Shown: one piece after another, positions 51,320 to 60,013 of the stretch
Position numbering within the stretch: position 1 is the stretch's first letter
Layout of the letters: each line of letters opens with the position of its first letter
Source of the DNA: Bacillota bacterium
GTDB taxonomy: Bacteria; Bacillota; Clostridia; Acetivibrionales; DSM-1351
Direction of reading: 5' to 3'
Assembly (NCBI GenBank): GCA_023415305.1
Contig: JAEZKZ010000082.1
Span: 1 to 64,000 of the forward strand
DNA: 64,000 nucleotides
Translations under genes and position numbers: made by a program
The notes under the pieces: model-generated
Told to the model about the DNA's origin: nothing
What the model saw: only the letters and a program-made list of their open reading frames with translations
The model's database searches: none

Positions 51320-52306
51320 TTGGGAGATATATTATCTCAAAATGAGATTGATGAACTACTAAAGGCTCTCACTACGGGTGACATAGATGTCCAGCAGATT
51401 CAATCTACAAAAACTGAAAAAAAAGTAAAATTGCATGACTTTAAAAAGCCACCAAAGTTTGCCAATGACCATAAGAGAACTTTGCAATTTATTAATGAAA
51501 ACTACGCTAGATTGGTACAATCCTTCTTATCTGGATACTTAAGGTCTTTGGTGCAGGTGGATGTATTATCTGTTGATGCCCTGCAGTACAGTGAATTCAG
51601 TAATTCACTTGCAAATCCTGTGGTTTTGGGTATCGTAGATTTCAGCCCTCTGAACGGTTCTGTTATTTTTGAAATGGACCCAAGTATAGCATATGCCTTA
51701 ATAGACAGAATACTTGGGGGCAGAGGCTCAGCAATGGATCGAATCAGATCTTTTACAGAGATTGAGCTTGCAATACTTGAAAGAATAATTATTCAAATAT
51801 TAAATTTGATGCGTGAACCTTGGGAGAGTATTATATCAATTAAACCAAGGCTGGAGAAAATTGAGACAAATGCTCAATTTGCCCAGATAATTCATCCTAA
51901 CGAAATGGTAGCGCTTATTACACTTAACGTTGTAGTCGGAGAAGTCAAGGGTATGATTAACATATGTATACCTCATTTGACTGTTGAGCCGATAATGCCT
52001 AAGCTGAGTACAAAGCTTTGGTTTACCAATATCGAAAATGAGAAGCTTGAACACAATAAGCAGGACATTGAGTTTAAGCTTGAAAATACATTAGTTCCTG
52101 TAAGGGCTGTTTTAGGAAGAACGGTAATTAATATCGGGGAGTTTCTTGATTTGCAGTCAGGAGACGTTTTACCCCTTGAAACAAATATAAATGGTGATCT
52201 GGAAGTTCTGGTAGGAGATTTGCCTAAGTTCTTAGCAAAACCTGGTGTAAAGAAAAATAAAATTGCAGTAAAAATTACTGAAGTGATTAGAAGGGAGGAG
52301 GAATAG
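51320..52306 (+). CDS. fliM: Flagellar motor switch protein FliM
   Basis: The 328-residue C-ring protein binds CheY-P with its N-terminal LSQNEIDELLKAL. The middle CheC-like domain includes GIVDFSPLNGSVIFEMDP and ILGGRG. The C-terminal FliN-like domain (LENTLVPVRAVLGRTVINIG, in part) closes the protein. AGGAGGTGAG precedes TTG 51320. It works with FliG and FliY. Confidence 0.96.
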   Translation: MGDILSQNEIDELLKALTTGDIDVQQIQSTKTEKKVKLHDFKKPPKFANDHKRTLQFINENYARLVQSFLSGYLRSLVQVDVLSVDALQYSEFSNSLANPVVLGIVDFSPLNGSVIFEMDPSIAYALIDRILGGRGSAMDRIRSFTEIELAILERIIIQILNLMREPWESIISIKPRLEKIETNAQFAQIIHPNEMVALITLNVVVGEVKGMINICIPHLTVEPIMPKLSTKLWFTNIENEKLEHNKQDIEFKLENTLVPVRAVLGRTVINIGEFLDLQSGDVLPLETNINGDLEVLVGDLPKFLAKPGVKKNKIAVKITEVIRREEE

Positions 52307-52308
52307 AT

Positions 52309-53505
52309 ATGGGAGACATGCTTACACAAGCAGAAATTGATGCCTTATTAAACGGTACTTCCTCTTCAGAAGAGTCGATGGATAATACCGGCGATAATAG
52401 CTCGGGGGATACGTTAACTACTCAGGAAATTGATGCCTTGGGGGAAATTGGTAACATTAGTATGGGAACTTCTGCGACAACTCTATTTACTCTATTGTCT
52501 CAGAAAGTAACAATAACAACTCCAAATGTATCAATAACTACATGGGGAGAATTATCCCAGAGCTACTCTTCACAGTACGTCGCCGTTAAGGTTGAATATA
52601 CCGACGGATTAATCGGAAGTAATTTACTGATACTGAAACAGGATGATGTTAAAGTTATTACAGATCTAATGATGGGCGGTGAGGGTATAAAAGTCGAAGG
52701 AGAGCTCACCGATTTGCATTTAAGTGCAATAAGTGAGGCTATGAACCAGATGATAGGTTCCTCGGCCACCTCAATGTCATCCATGTTTTCAAAAAGAATT
52801 GATATTTCGCCTCCTAAAGCTTTCATTGTCAGTTTTGGAAGCAGTGATCCTTACGGTGAGTTTGAGATGGATGATGTTCTTGTAAGAATTGCTTTTAAAA
52901 TGGTAGTAGGAAATTTGATTGATAGTGAAATTATGCAGCTGCTGCCGATGAAATTTGCCAAGGAGTTGGTAAACAGCCTGCTGAATTCTTCAAAATCTAA
53001 AGCAGCTCCCGAGCCGGAAGCACCTGTAGCACCAGCAACACCGGTATCTCAGCCTGCTATGCAGCAGCCTGTAATGCAGCAACCCGTGATGCAGCCAGTG
53101 ATGCAGCAACCTATAATGCAACAACCTATGATGCAGCAACCTATTCAGGGATATGGCTATGATATGGGATATAATGAGATGCAAAGGCCGAGAAACCCTG
53201 TGAGTGTGCAACCTGCGCAGTTCCAGGCTTTTGATGATGGTTTGTCAGCATCGGAAAAGAAAAATATTAGCCTTATAATGGATTTACCTCTGCAAGTGAC
53301 AGTTGAATTAGGTCGGACTCAGAAATTGATAAGAGATATTCTGGAATTTGGGTCAGGATCAGTAATTGAACTCGACAAACTTGCAGGAGAACCAGTTGAT
53401 ATATTGGTAAACGGAAAAGCTATTGCTAAGGGAGAAGTTGTTGTAATTGATGAAAGCTTTGGTGTAAGAATTACAGATATAATTCATCCATCAAAACGAT
53501 TGTAA
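52309..53505 (+). CDS. fliY: Flagellar motor switch phosphatase FliY
   Basis: The 398-residue protein has three parts. The N-terminal LTQAEIDALLNG binds CheY-P. A CheC-like phosphatase domain (about 40-225) has two active-site helices (EIGNISMGTSATTLF; SAISEAMNQMIGSS). The C-terminal domain is FliN-like (MDLPLQVTVELGRTQKLI). A Met/Gln/Pro linker (MQQP repeats, about 245-285) joins the last two. It forms the C ring with FliM and removes phosphate from CheY-P, as in B. subtilis. Confidence 0.95.
   Translation: MGDMLTQAEIDALLNGTSSSEESMDNTGDNSSGDTLTTQEIDALGEIGNISMGTSATTLFTLLSQKVTITTPNVSITTWGELSQSYSSQYVAVKVEYTDGLIGSNLLILKQDDVKVITDLMMGGEGIKVEGELTDLHLSAISEAMNQMIGSSATSMSSMFSKRIDISPPKAFIVSFGSSDPYGEFEMDDVLVRIAFKMVVGNLIDSEIMQLLPMKFAKELVNSLLNSSKSKAAPEPEAPVAPATPVSQPAMQQPVMQQPVMQPVMQQPIMQQPMMQQPIQGYGYDMGYNEMQRPRNPVSVQPAQFQAFDDGLSASEKKNISLIMDLPLQVTVELGRTQKLIRDILEFGSGSVIELDKLAGEPVDILVNGKAIAKGEVVVIDESFGVRITDIIHPSKRL
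53058..53147 (+). repeat. Tandem MQQP-coding repeat inside fliY
   Basis: Seven or so imperfect 12- to 15-bp units (ATGCAGCAACCT type) encode Met-Gln-Gln-Pro runs in the linker. Such repeats can gain or lose units by slippage, changing linker length without frameshift when units are multiples of three. Confidence 0.75.
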
Positions 53506-53542
53506 TTATTGAAAATCAACGAATAGTTAAGGAGAGAGCGTT

Positions 53543-53905
53543 ATGGGGAAAAGTATATTAATTGTTGACGATGCAGCATTTATGAGGATGATGATCAAAG
53601 ATATCTTATCAAAGAATGGATATGAGATTGCGGCAGATGTTGACAATGGATTAAAAGCTATAGAAAAATACAAGGAACTTACTCCTGACTTAGTTATAAT
53701 GGACATAACCATGCCTGAAATGGATGGGGTAACTGCGGTTAGAGAGATTAAAAAAATACATAGTGACGCTAAAATCATAATGTGCTCGGCTATGGGACAG
53801 CAAGCAATGGTTATTGAATCAATACAAGCAGGAGCCCGGGACTTTATTGTAAAACCGTTCCAGGCAGACCGTGTTGTTGAGGCGGTCAAGAAAGTTATTG
53901 GATAA
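53543..53905 (+). CDS. cheY: Chemotaxis response regulator CheY
   Basis: The 120-residue single receiver domain has DD at residues 9-10, phospho-acceptor Asp54 (LVIMDITMPEMDG), the conserved Ser in MCSAMG and Lys in FIVKPF. It carries the signal from CheA to the switch proteins FliM and FliY encoded just upstream. AAGGAGAG precedes ATG 53543. Confidence 0.95.
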   Translation: MGKSILIVDDAAFMRMMIKDILSKNGYEIAADVDNGLKAIEKYKELTPDLVIMDITMPEMDGVTAVREIKKIHSDAKIIMCSAMGQQAMVIESIQAGARDFIVKPFQADRVVEAVKKVIG

Positions 53906-53927
53906 TGGTCAAATAGACATTTTTTAG

Positions 53928-54009
53928 AAATATCCTGTTTGTTTCTATAAATTTATATGGCGCGTGTTTCACTGCTATATTATTTTTGTTAGATAACAGC
54001 AGGATATTT
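53928..54009 (+). repeat. Inverted repeat between cheY and fliO
   Basis: AAATATCCTG (53928-53937) pairs with CAGGATATTT (54000-54009). Inner bases CTGCTAT/ATAACAG extend the stem. No T-run follows directly. It may be a partial terminator or processing site within the operon. Confidence 0.45.
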
Positions 54010-54117
54010 TGTAATAAATGGATTTTTAACCTTCAGATGTTAGGTGGGTCAATAGGTAGTAAATTCATAAAAAGATAAGTATGTTTGACTTACACATAGT
54101 TGAATACGGGGGTTAAG

Positions 54118-54627
54118 ATGGAAATACTGAAGTATTTATCTGTTTTGTTGGCGTTTATAGTTGTTATGGCTATATTACTTTTGACAACTAAATATCTTGC
54201 ATATAAATCAAAGAAAATGATGAAGGGCAATTATATGAAAATAATTGAAACCCTCAGCTTGGGCGTTAATAACAGGCTGCACCTTGTTAAAGTGGATAAG
54301 GAGTTTTTCATTTTATCTGCAACCAACAAAAATGTTGAGTTTCTGGCAAGGGTTAATATCAGTGATTTTGAAGAAGAAGACATAAAGAATCCTATTTCTG
54401 AAGTTATTGATTTCAAATCTGTTTTAAAAAAATATATCAATGGATTCAGTTTTGGGAATTCTGCAGCAGCCAGTGAAGCAAAGCAAAGTGAACCTGCTAT
54501 TGACAATAGGGTACAGAATTCCGAGCTTAATTCTAATGATTCAGTATTCAAAAGTAATCTTGAAAGACTAAAACATTTAAGCAACAGTATGAACGATAGA
54601 CGGGGACAAAATGAAAAAGAAAAGTAG
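54118..54627 (+). CDS. fliO: Flagellar biosynthesis protein FliO/FliZ
   Basis: The 169-residue protein has one N-terminal membrane helix (about 5-25) and a cytoplasmic domain with the FliO pattern IIETLSLGVNNRLHLVKVDK. A polar tail follows. It assists stability of FliP in the export gate. ATG 54118 has GGGGG upstream, and it overlaps fliP by 17 nt. Confidence 0.86.
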   Translation: MEILKYLSVLLAFIVVMAILLLTTKYLAYKSKKMMKGNYMKIIETLSLGVNNRLHLVKVDKEFFILSATNKNVEFLARVNISDFEEEDIKNPISEVIDFKSVLKKYINGFSFGNSAAASEAKQSEPAIDNRVQNSELNSNDSVFKSNLERLKHLSNSMNDRRGQNEKEK

Positions 54628-55411
54628 AATTAAGAAGTTTATCTTTATTACATGCATTTTGGTAGTTGTTTTTTGCCTGATGAGTGGTCAGGTTATGGCT
54701 GAACCGAATATTTCGGTAACAAAAGACGGGATAAATATCGGTACTTCTCAAGACCCAAAGGAAGTATCTTCAAGTATTCAGCTTTTATTACTACTAACAG
54801 TCCTTTCAGTCGCACCTTCTATTCTTATAATGATGACAGGGTTTACCAGAATAATTATTATTCTGTCATTTTTAAGAAATGCTCTTGGAACGCAGCAAAT
54901 GCCACCAAATCAAGTAATAATCGGACTAGCCTTATTTATAACCTTTTTTGTCATGACACCTGTTATTTCGGATATAAATGATAATGCGTTTCAACCTTAT
55001 TCCAAAGGTGAAATAACGTCTCAGCAAGCAATTGAAAAAAGTTCGGATACTATTAAAACCTGGATGGTAAAGCAAATATTCAGCAATAAGAGAGAAAAGG
55101 ATCTGGAATTATTTATGACACTTGGAGGTCAGAAGGAGCCCATAAAGATTCGTGATGCCTCGAAACTTCCATTATCAACAGTTGCACCGGCATTCTTAAT
55201 TAGTGAACTTATGGTGGCCTTTAAATTCGGGTTTTTAATATTTTTACCGTTTCTCATTATCGACATAGTTGTCTCAAGTACTCTTATGTCAATGGGTATG
55301 ATGATGCTCCCGCCCACAATGATATCCCTGCCGTTTAAGATATTGTTATTCATACTGGTGGACGGTTGGTCAATGCTAACGCAGTCAATTGTAGTAAGCT
55401 TTACCGGGTAA
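54611..55411 (+). CDS. fliP: Flagellar biosynthetic protein FliP
   Basis: The 266-residue export-gate core protein starts with a cleavable-type signal sequence (about residues 8-30). It has four further helices and the family motifs TGFTRIIIILSFLRNALGTQQ (in part), PPNQVIIGLALF and MGMMMLPPTMISLPFKI. It is part of the FliP5Q4R1 pore. Confidence 0.96.
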   Translation: MKKKSRIKKFIFITCILVVVFCLMSGQVMAEPNISVTKDGINIGTSQDPKEVSSSIQLLLLLTVLSVAPSILIMMTGFTRIIIILSFLRNALGTQQMPPNQVIIGLALFITFFVMTPVISDINDNAFQPYSKGEITSQQAIEKSSDTIKTWMVKQIFSNKREKDLELFMTLGGQKEPIKIRDASKLPLSTVAPAFLISELMVAFKFGFLIFLPFLIIDIVVSSTLMSMGMMMLPPTMISLPFKILLFILVDGWSMLTQSIVVSFTG

Positions 55412-55483
55412 GGCTTTAAATATCACTGAGATCATAATAACCCGTGACTAAATTTCCGTTGGTGAGGCCGGAGGAGAGCTAAA

Positions 55484-55753
55484 ATGGATGAAAGCAGCAT
55501 AATTTATATTGCACAAGAAGCCTTGAAAGTTGTTATATATGTGTCGGCTCCGATTTTGCTTATAAGTATGATTGTAGGCCTTATAATAAGTATATTTCAA
55601 GCTACGACACAAATTCAGGAGCAGACCCTGACCTACGTACCAAAAATTCTTTCAGTTATAGCCGCGATTGCTTTATTTGGTTCATGGATGCTGAAAGTAT
55701 TAATAGAGTACACACAGAATATTTTTACAAATATGAATCAATTCATAAAATAG
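55484..55753 (+). CDS. fliQ: Flagellar biosynthetic protein FliQ
   Basis: The 89-residue protein has two membrane helices, with APILLISMIVGLIISIFQAT and the conserved QIQEQTLTYVPKI. It is an export-gate subunit packed around FliP-FliR. GGAGGAG precedes ATG 55484. Confidence 0.95.
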   Translation: MDESSIIYIAQEALKVVIYVSAPILLISMIVGLIISIFQATTQIQEQTLTYVPKILSVIAAIALFGSWMLKVLIEYTQNIFTNMNQFIK

Positions 55754-55877
55754 GAGTAGATTGAAAAGTGCGAAGCCAGATTCTTTACTTACATCGATGA
55801 GCTTCGCACTACAAAAACCCACATGCGGCTTTTTGTTATACTTGTGCCGCTGCTACACAGCAAATATGGAGGTTGGA
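55754..55877 (+). promoter_or_regulatory. Structured spacer between fliQ and fliR
   Basis: FliQ and FliR are normally nearly adjacent; here 124 bp intervene. They hold a perfect 10-bp hairpin AGTGCGAAGC/GCTTCGCACT (55767-55810) and a GCGGC/GCCGC stem, then TGGAGGTTGG and the fliR ATG. A TTG-AAA start after AGGAG at 55761 recalls the mini-ORFs found elsewhere in this window, but here the frame runs on into fliR. Confidence 0.4.
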
Positions 55878-56666
55878 ATGCAAATCCCGTTTGATATGTT
55901 ACTTAACAATTTGGAGCTGTTTCTTCTTATATTTGTCAGAATGACCGGGTTGTTTGTAACTGCTCCAATATTTGGTCGGGGAAACATACCCGTGTATTTC
56001 AAAATTGGATTTGCCTTTACTACAGCTCTCATAATGACAAATGTAATTCAGGTTGGTCACATTGTTGAAACTGGTAACTTTATGATATATGCAATGTATA
56101 TTATTAAAGAATTTATTGTGGGAATTGTAATTGGTTTTGTAGCGTATGCAGTATTTACCAGTATTTATATAGCCGGACAAATTATTGACATGCAGATCGG
56201 GTTTGGTATGGTAAACGTATTGGATCCATTGAGCAATATACAGGTACCTGTAACAGCAAATTTATACTACATGCTGGCCATGATAATTTTTCTTGCTACA
56301 AATGGACATCACATGCTTATCAAAGCTCTGTATCAAAGCTTTGATATTGTTCCACTGGGAAGCGCTATATTCGGTCCCAAAATGGTGGATAACATAGTTG
56401 TTGTTTTTCAGAATATGTTCTCGGTAGGATTTAAAATAGCCGCTCCGATCTTAGCAGCTATAATAATTGCCGATGTGGTACTGGGTATAATATCTAAAAC
56501 AATACCTCAAATGAATGTATTTGTCCTGGGTATGCCTTTGAAGATATTAATAGGTATGGTAGTCGTAATGATTACGGTTCCGGCATTTATCTATATAGTA
56601 ACGCTGTTGACTGATGACATGAGTATTCAAATATTTAAATTTATCAAGTCGATGGTTCCGGGGTAA
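55878..56666 (+). CDS. fliR: Flagellar biosynthetic protein FliR
   Basis: The 262-residue export-gate protein has six or so helices. Its start matches the family (MQIPFDMLLNNLELFLLIFV, RMTGLFVTAPIFG), and GQIIDMQIGFGMVNVLDP is conserved. ATG 55878 has GGAGG 7 nt upstream; the in-frame extension back to 55761 covers the hairpin spacer and is not family-like. Confidence 0.94.
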   Translation: MQIPFDMLLNNLELFLLIFVRMTGLFVTAPIFGRGNIPVYFKIGFAFTTALIMTNVIQVGHIVETGNFMIYAMYIIKEFIVGIVIGFVAYAVFTSIYIAGQIIDMQIGFGMVNVLDPLSNIQVPVTANLYYMLAMIIFLATNGHHMLIKALYQSFDIVPLGSAIFGPKMVDNIVVVFQNMFSVGFKIAAPILAAIIIADVVLGIISKTIPQMNVFVLGMPLKILIGMVVVMITVPAFIYIVTLLTDDMSIQIFKFIKSMVPG

Positions 56667-56698
56667 AGATTGACCAGCACTTATTTTTGGAGGACGGA

Positions 56699-57823
56699 AT
56701 GGAGAATCCCGTTAAGGAACAACACCTTAGGCTGAACTATCAGCTGTTTGCTGCCGGGGGAGATGACAAGACAGAAAAAGCCACTCCCAAGAAAAAAAGT
56801 GATGCTAGAAAAAAAGGTCAGGTATTTCAAAGCAGAGAAATGTCTGCCTCTTTAATATTAATACTGATGATTGTTTCCATGAACGCTTTCGGTTCAATAT
56901 TATTCAATCAATTGTCAGGGTTTATGAAAAAGACATTTAGCGAGTACCTTGTAAATAAGGATGCCTTTGATACAGGTATTCTTGCAAAGATTTTTATTGA
57001 TGGAATTATTGTTTTAGCCAAGACCTCATTACCTTTGTTATTGATTGCCATGATAGCAGGTTTGTTGGTGGGATATGCGCAGGTTGGCATTCTTTTCACC
57101 CTTGAAACCTTAAAACCTAAAGGCAATAGGATTAATCCTTTAAGCGGATTTAAAAGAATGTTCTCACTGAGATCGGTAGTTGAATTGGTTAAGGCTATAA
57201 TAAAAATACTGATAGTTGCATGGGTAGCCTACTCCTACCTTAAGTCAAAAACAAATGAAGTAGTTGCCCTGATGAATGCAGATTTACTGGATATTCTCTC
57301 CTTTATAGGAAAATCTGCCTTCGCTGTTGCCTTAAGAATTTGTATTGCAATGATTTTATTAGGTTTTCTGGACTTCCTGTATCAAAGGTATGATTACGAG
57401 AAAAATCTTAAAATGACTAAGCAGGAAGTTAAGGAAGAGTTCAAGCAGATGGAGGGTAATCCTGAAATAAAGTCAAAGATAAAGCAAAAACAGCGGCAAA
57501 TGTCAATGAAAAGGATGATGCAGGAAATCCCCAAAGCAGATGTTGTAATTACAAACCCAACACACTTTGCGGTGGCAATCAAGTATGATGCAGAAAAGGC
57601 AAGTGCACCTATTGTTGTTGCTAAAGGACAGGATTACATAGCCTTGAGAATCAAACAAATAGCAACAGACAGTAAGGTTCAGATAGTTGAAAATAAACCG
57701 CTTGCAAGGACACTGTTCAGTACGGTAGATATAGGACAGCCCATACCGCCGGAGATGTACCAGGCTGTAGCTGAAATTCTTGCATTTGTATATAATCTTA
57801 GGAATGGCGGCAGAGCAGGTTAG
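56699..57823 (+). CDS. flhB: Flagellar biosynthetic protein FlhB
   Basis: The 374-residue export-gate switch protein has an N-terminal KTEKATPKKKSDARKKGQV, four membrane helices and a cytoplasmic domain with the self-cleaving NPTH motif (VVITNPTHFAVAIKY). Cleavage there switches export from rod/hook to filament type after the FliK signal. ATG 56699 follows GGAGGACGG. Confidence 0.95.
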   Translation: MENPVKEQHLRLNYQLFAAGGDDKTEKATPKKKSDARKKGQVFQSREMSASLILILMIVSMNAFGSILFNQLSGFMKKTFSEYLVNKDAFDTGILAKIFIDGIIVLAKTSLPLLLIAMIAGLLVGYAQVGILFTLETLKPKGNRINPLSGFKRMFSLRSVVELVKAIIKILIVAWVAYSYLKSKTNEVVALMNADLLDILSFIGKSAFAVALRICIAMILLGFLDFLYQRYDYEKNLKMTKQEVKEEFKQMEGNPEIKSKIKQKQRQMSMKRMMQEIPKADVVITNPTHFAVAIKYDAEKASAPIVVAKGQDYIALRIKQIATDSKVQIVENKPLARTLFSTVDIGQPIPPEMYQAVAEILAFVYNLRNGGRAG

Positions 57824-57861
57824 AATTTTGTTACGCAAATGTTATTTAAGGGGGCTAAAAA

Positions 57862-59886
57862 TTGTCAAGGTTAAATAGTTTTTTTATACCGTTAATAATA
57901 ATAATCGCAATACTAAACCTTATTTTGCCTATCCCGCATGTGTTGCTGGACTTCTTACTTGCCGTCAATATAATTCTGGCAGCTGTAATAATGCTTAATA
58001 CAATTTATCTTAAAACTGCCTTGGATTTATCAATATTCCCGACTCTTATAGTTGTTACTACGATTTATAGATTATCACTGAATGTTACGGCAACAAAGCT
58101 TATCCTTTCTGAAGGTGAAGCCGGAGAGGTTATCAGAGGATTTGGTTCCTTTGTTGGTAGAAATAATCTCGTTGTGGGCTTCGTAATATTCTTTATCATT
58201 ATGATCGTTAACTTCTTGGTTATAACAAAGGGTTCCGAAAGAGTTGCCGAAGTAGCTGCAAGATTTACTTTGGACGCTATGCCTGGTAAGCAGATGGCTA
58301 TTGATGCCGATTTGAACACCGGTTTGATTAGTGAAGCTGAGGCAAAGGAAAGAAGAAAAAAGGTTCAACGAGAAGCGGATTTTTACGGTTCCATGGATGG
58401 TGCCAGTAAGTTTGTAAAAAATGATGCTATTGCAGGTATCATTATAACTTTTTTAAATATTGCAGGTGGATTGATAATAGGTGTAGTTATGAGAGGCGAG
58501 GAACTCGCAGATGCTCTTAATAACTATACCATTTTGACGATAGGTGACGGTCTGGTCAGCCAGATACCTGCACTTATGCTTTCGGTGGCAACGTCATTCA
58601 TAGTTACCAGAGCAGGTGCAGATTCAGACCTGAACAAGGACGTAATAAAGCAGCTTTTCTACAATCCAAAGGTTTTATATATTGCAGCAGCACTGAGCGT
58701 AGCAATGGCCCCTTTTCTAACACCTGTACCATTCCTGATATTAGCTGCAGTGCTTATATTTATTGCTGTTAAAATTAAGCAGCTTCAGAAGGAAGCAGTT
58801 ATTGATGAAGAGGTACAGATTCAGGAAAGTGAAGTTGAGGAAATCAGGAAACCTGAAAATGTTGTTACTCTTTTACAGGTTGACCCAATAGAACTGGAAT
58901 TCGGCTACGGAATAATTCCTCTTGCTGACGCAAATCAGGGTGGAGATTTACTGGATAGAGTTGTTCTTATAAGAAGACAGCTGGCACTTGAACTGGGTAT
59001 GATAGTTCCGGTTATCCGACTTAGAGATAATATACAAATCGGTCCCAATGAATATATTATTAAAATAAAGGGCTCAGAGGTAGCTAAGGGTGAGTTATTG
59101 TTTGATTACTTCTTAGCAATGAATTCCGGTGGTGTTGAAGAAGACATAGACGGTATAAAGACAGTTGAGCCTGCTTTCGGCTTACCGGCTATATGGATTC
59201 AGGAGGGACAAAGAGATAAAGCTGAGATGTTGGGTTATACTGTTGTTGATCCACCTTCAATTATAGCAACACATCTCACCGAGGTTATCAAGAAGCATTC
59301 ATATGAGTTGCTTGGCAGACAGGAAGTTCAAACTCTTGTTGATAATATTAAGCAGACAAACCTTGCAATAGTGGAAGAACTAGTCCCTAAGCTCATGAGT
59401 ATTGGAGAAATCCAGAAGGTACTTGCTAATTTACTTAAGGAAAATGTATCTATCAGAGATATGGTAACAATAATGGAGACCCTTGCTGACTATTCACCTA
59501 TGACCCATGATGTTGATATGCTCACTGAGTATGTAAGGCAAGCTCTTGGAAGGTCAATATCTCAGAAGTTTTTCATCGGGAATTCAAATGTTATTACCAT
59601 TGATCCCAAGGTTGAGCAAATGATTATGGATTCAATTCAGAAGACAGAGTTCGGATCTTATCTGGCACTTGACCCTTCTGTCAGCAATACAATAATAAAT
59701 AATGTCAGCAAGAATGTTCAAAGGCTTTTACAACTTGGAAATCAGCCTATTGTTCTGGCTTCACCAATTGTAAGACTATATTTCAAACGTCTTACAGAGA
59801 ATGTAATTCCAGGTTTGATAGTTCTTTCCTATAACGAGATTGATCCCGGAGTTGAGATACAATCTGTTGGAACTGTGAGTGTTTAA
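57862..59886 (+). CDS. flhA: Flagellar biosynthesis protein FlhA
   Basis: The 674-residue export-gate ring protein has eight N-terminal helices (to about residue 320) and the FHIPEP signature region (TKGSERVAEVAARFTLDAMPGKQ, in part; READFYGSMDGASKFVKND). A large cytoplasmic domain docks chaperone-substrate complexes. The TTG start at 57862 has AAGGGGG upstream. The length is normal. Confidence 0.97.
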   Translation: MSRLNSFFIPLIIIIAILNLILPIPHVLLDFLLAVNIILAAVIMLNTIYLKTALDLSIFPTLIVVTTIYRLSLNVTATKLILSEGEAGEVIRGFGSFVGRNNLVVGFVIFFIIMIVNFLVITKGSERVAEVAARFTLDAMPGKQMAIDADLNTGLISEAEAKERRKKVQREADFYGSMDGASKFVKNDAIAGIIITFLNIAGGLIIGVVMRGEELADALNNYTILTIGDGLVSQIPALMLSVATSFIVTRAGADSDLNKDVIKQLFYNPKVLYIAAALSVAMAPFLTPVPFLILAAVLIFIAVKIKQLQKEAVIDEEVQIQESEVEEIRKPENVVTLLQVDPIELEFGYGIIPLADANQGGDLLDRVVLIRRQLALELGMIVPVIRLRDNIQIGPNEYIIKIKGSEVAKGELLFDYFLAMNSGGVEEDIDGIKTVEPAFGLPAIWIQEGQRDKAEMLGYTVVDPPSIIATHLTEVIKKHSYELLGRQEVQTLVDNIKQTNLAIVEELVPKLMSIGEIQKVLANLLKENVSIRDMVTIMETLADYSPMTHDVDMLTEYVRQALGRSISQKFFIGNSNVITIDPKVEQMIMDSIQKTEFGSYLALDPSVSNTIINNVSKNVQRLLQLGNQPIVLASPIVRLYFKRLTENVIPGLIVLSYNEIDPGVEIQSVGTVSV

Positions 59887-59934
59887 TTAGATTGACCTCA
59901 TTGCAGTTCAACCATTGCAAGGCAAATAAATCCT

Positions 59935-60013
59935 CCTTTATTCGCTATCTTACGATAAAGGATATGTCTTTTTATTACAATTTAGGGCCAAAAAGAGGCT
60001 CATGGAGGTTAGT
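59935..60013 (+). promoter_or_regulatory. Leader hairpins before flhF, related to the bceA leader
   Basis: TCCTCCTTTATTCG...CGATAAAGGA (59940-59962) is a hairpin also present before bceA. The following TTATTACAATTT, the small GGCC/GGCT hairpin and CTCATGGAGGTTAGT (59999-60013) match the bceA cassette, with loop and stem bases changed but pairing kept. The anti-Shine-Dalgarno is shorter here (TCCTCC against GGAGG). Confidence 0.55.

Noticed and set aside
55761..55877. N-terminal extension of FliR
   Set aside because: The added residues are encoded by hairpin sequence, are not family-like, and a strong ribosome site precedes ATG 55878.
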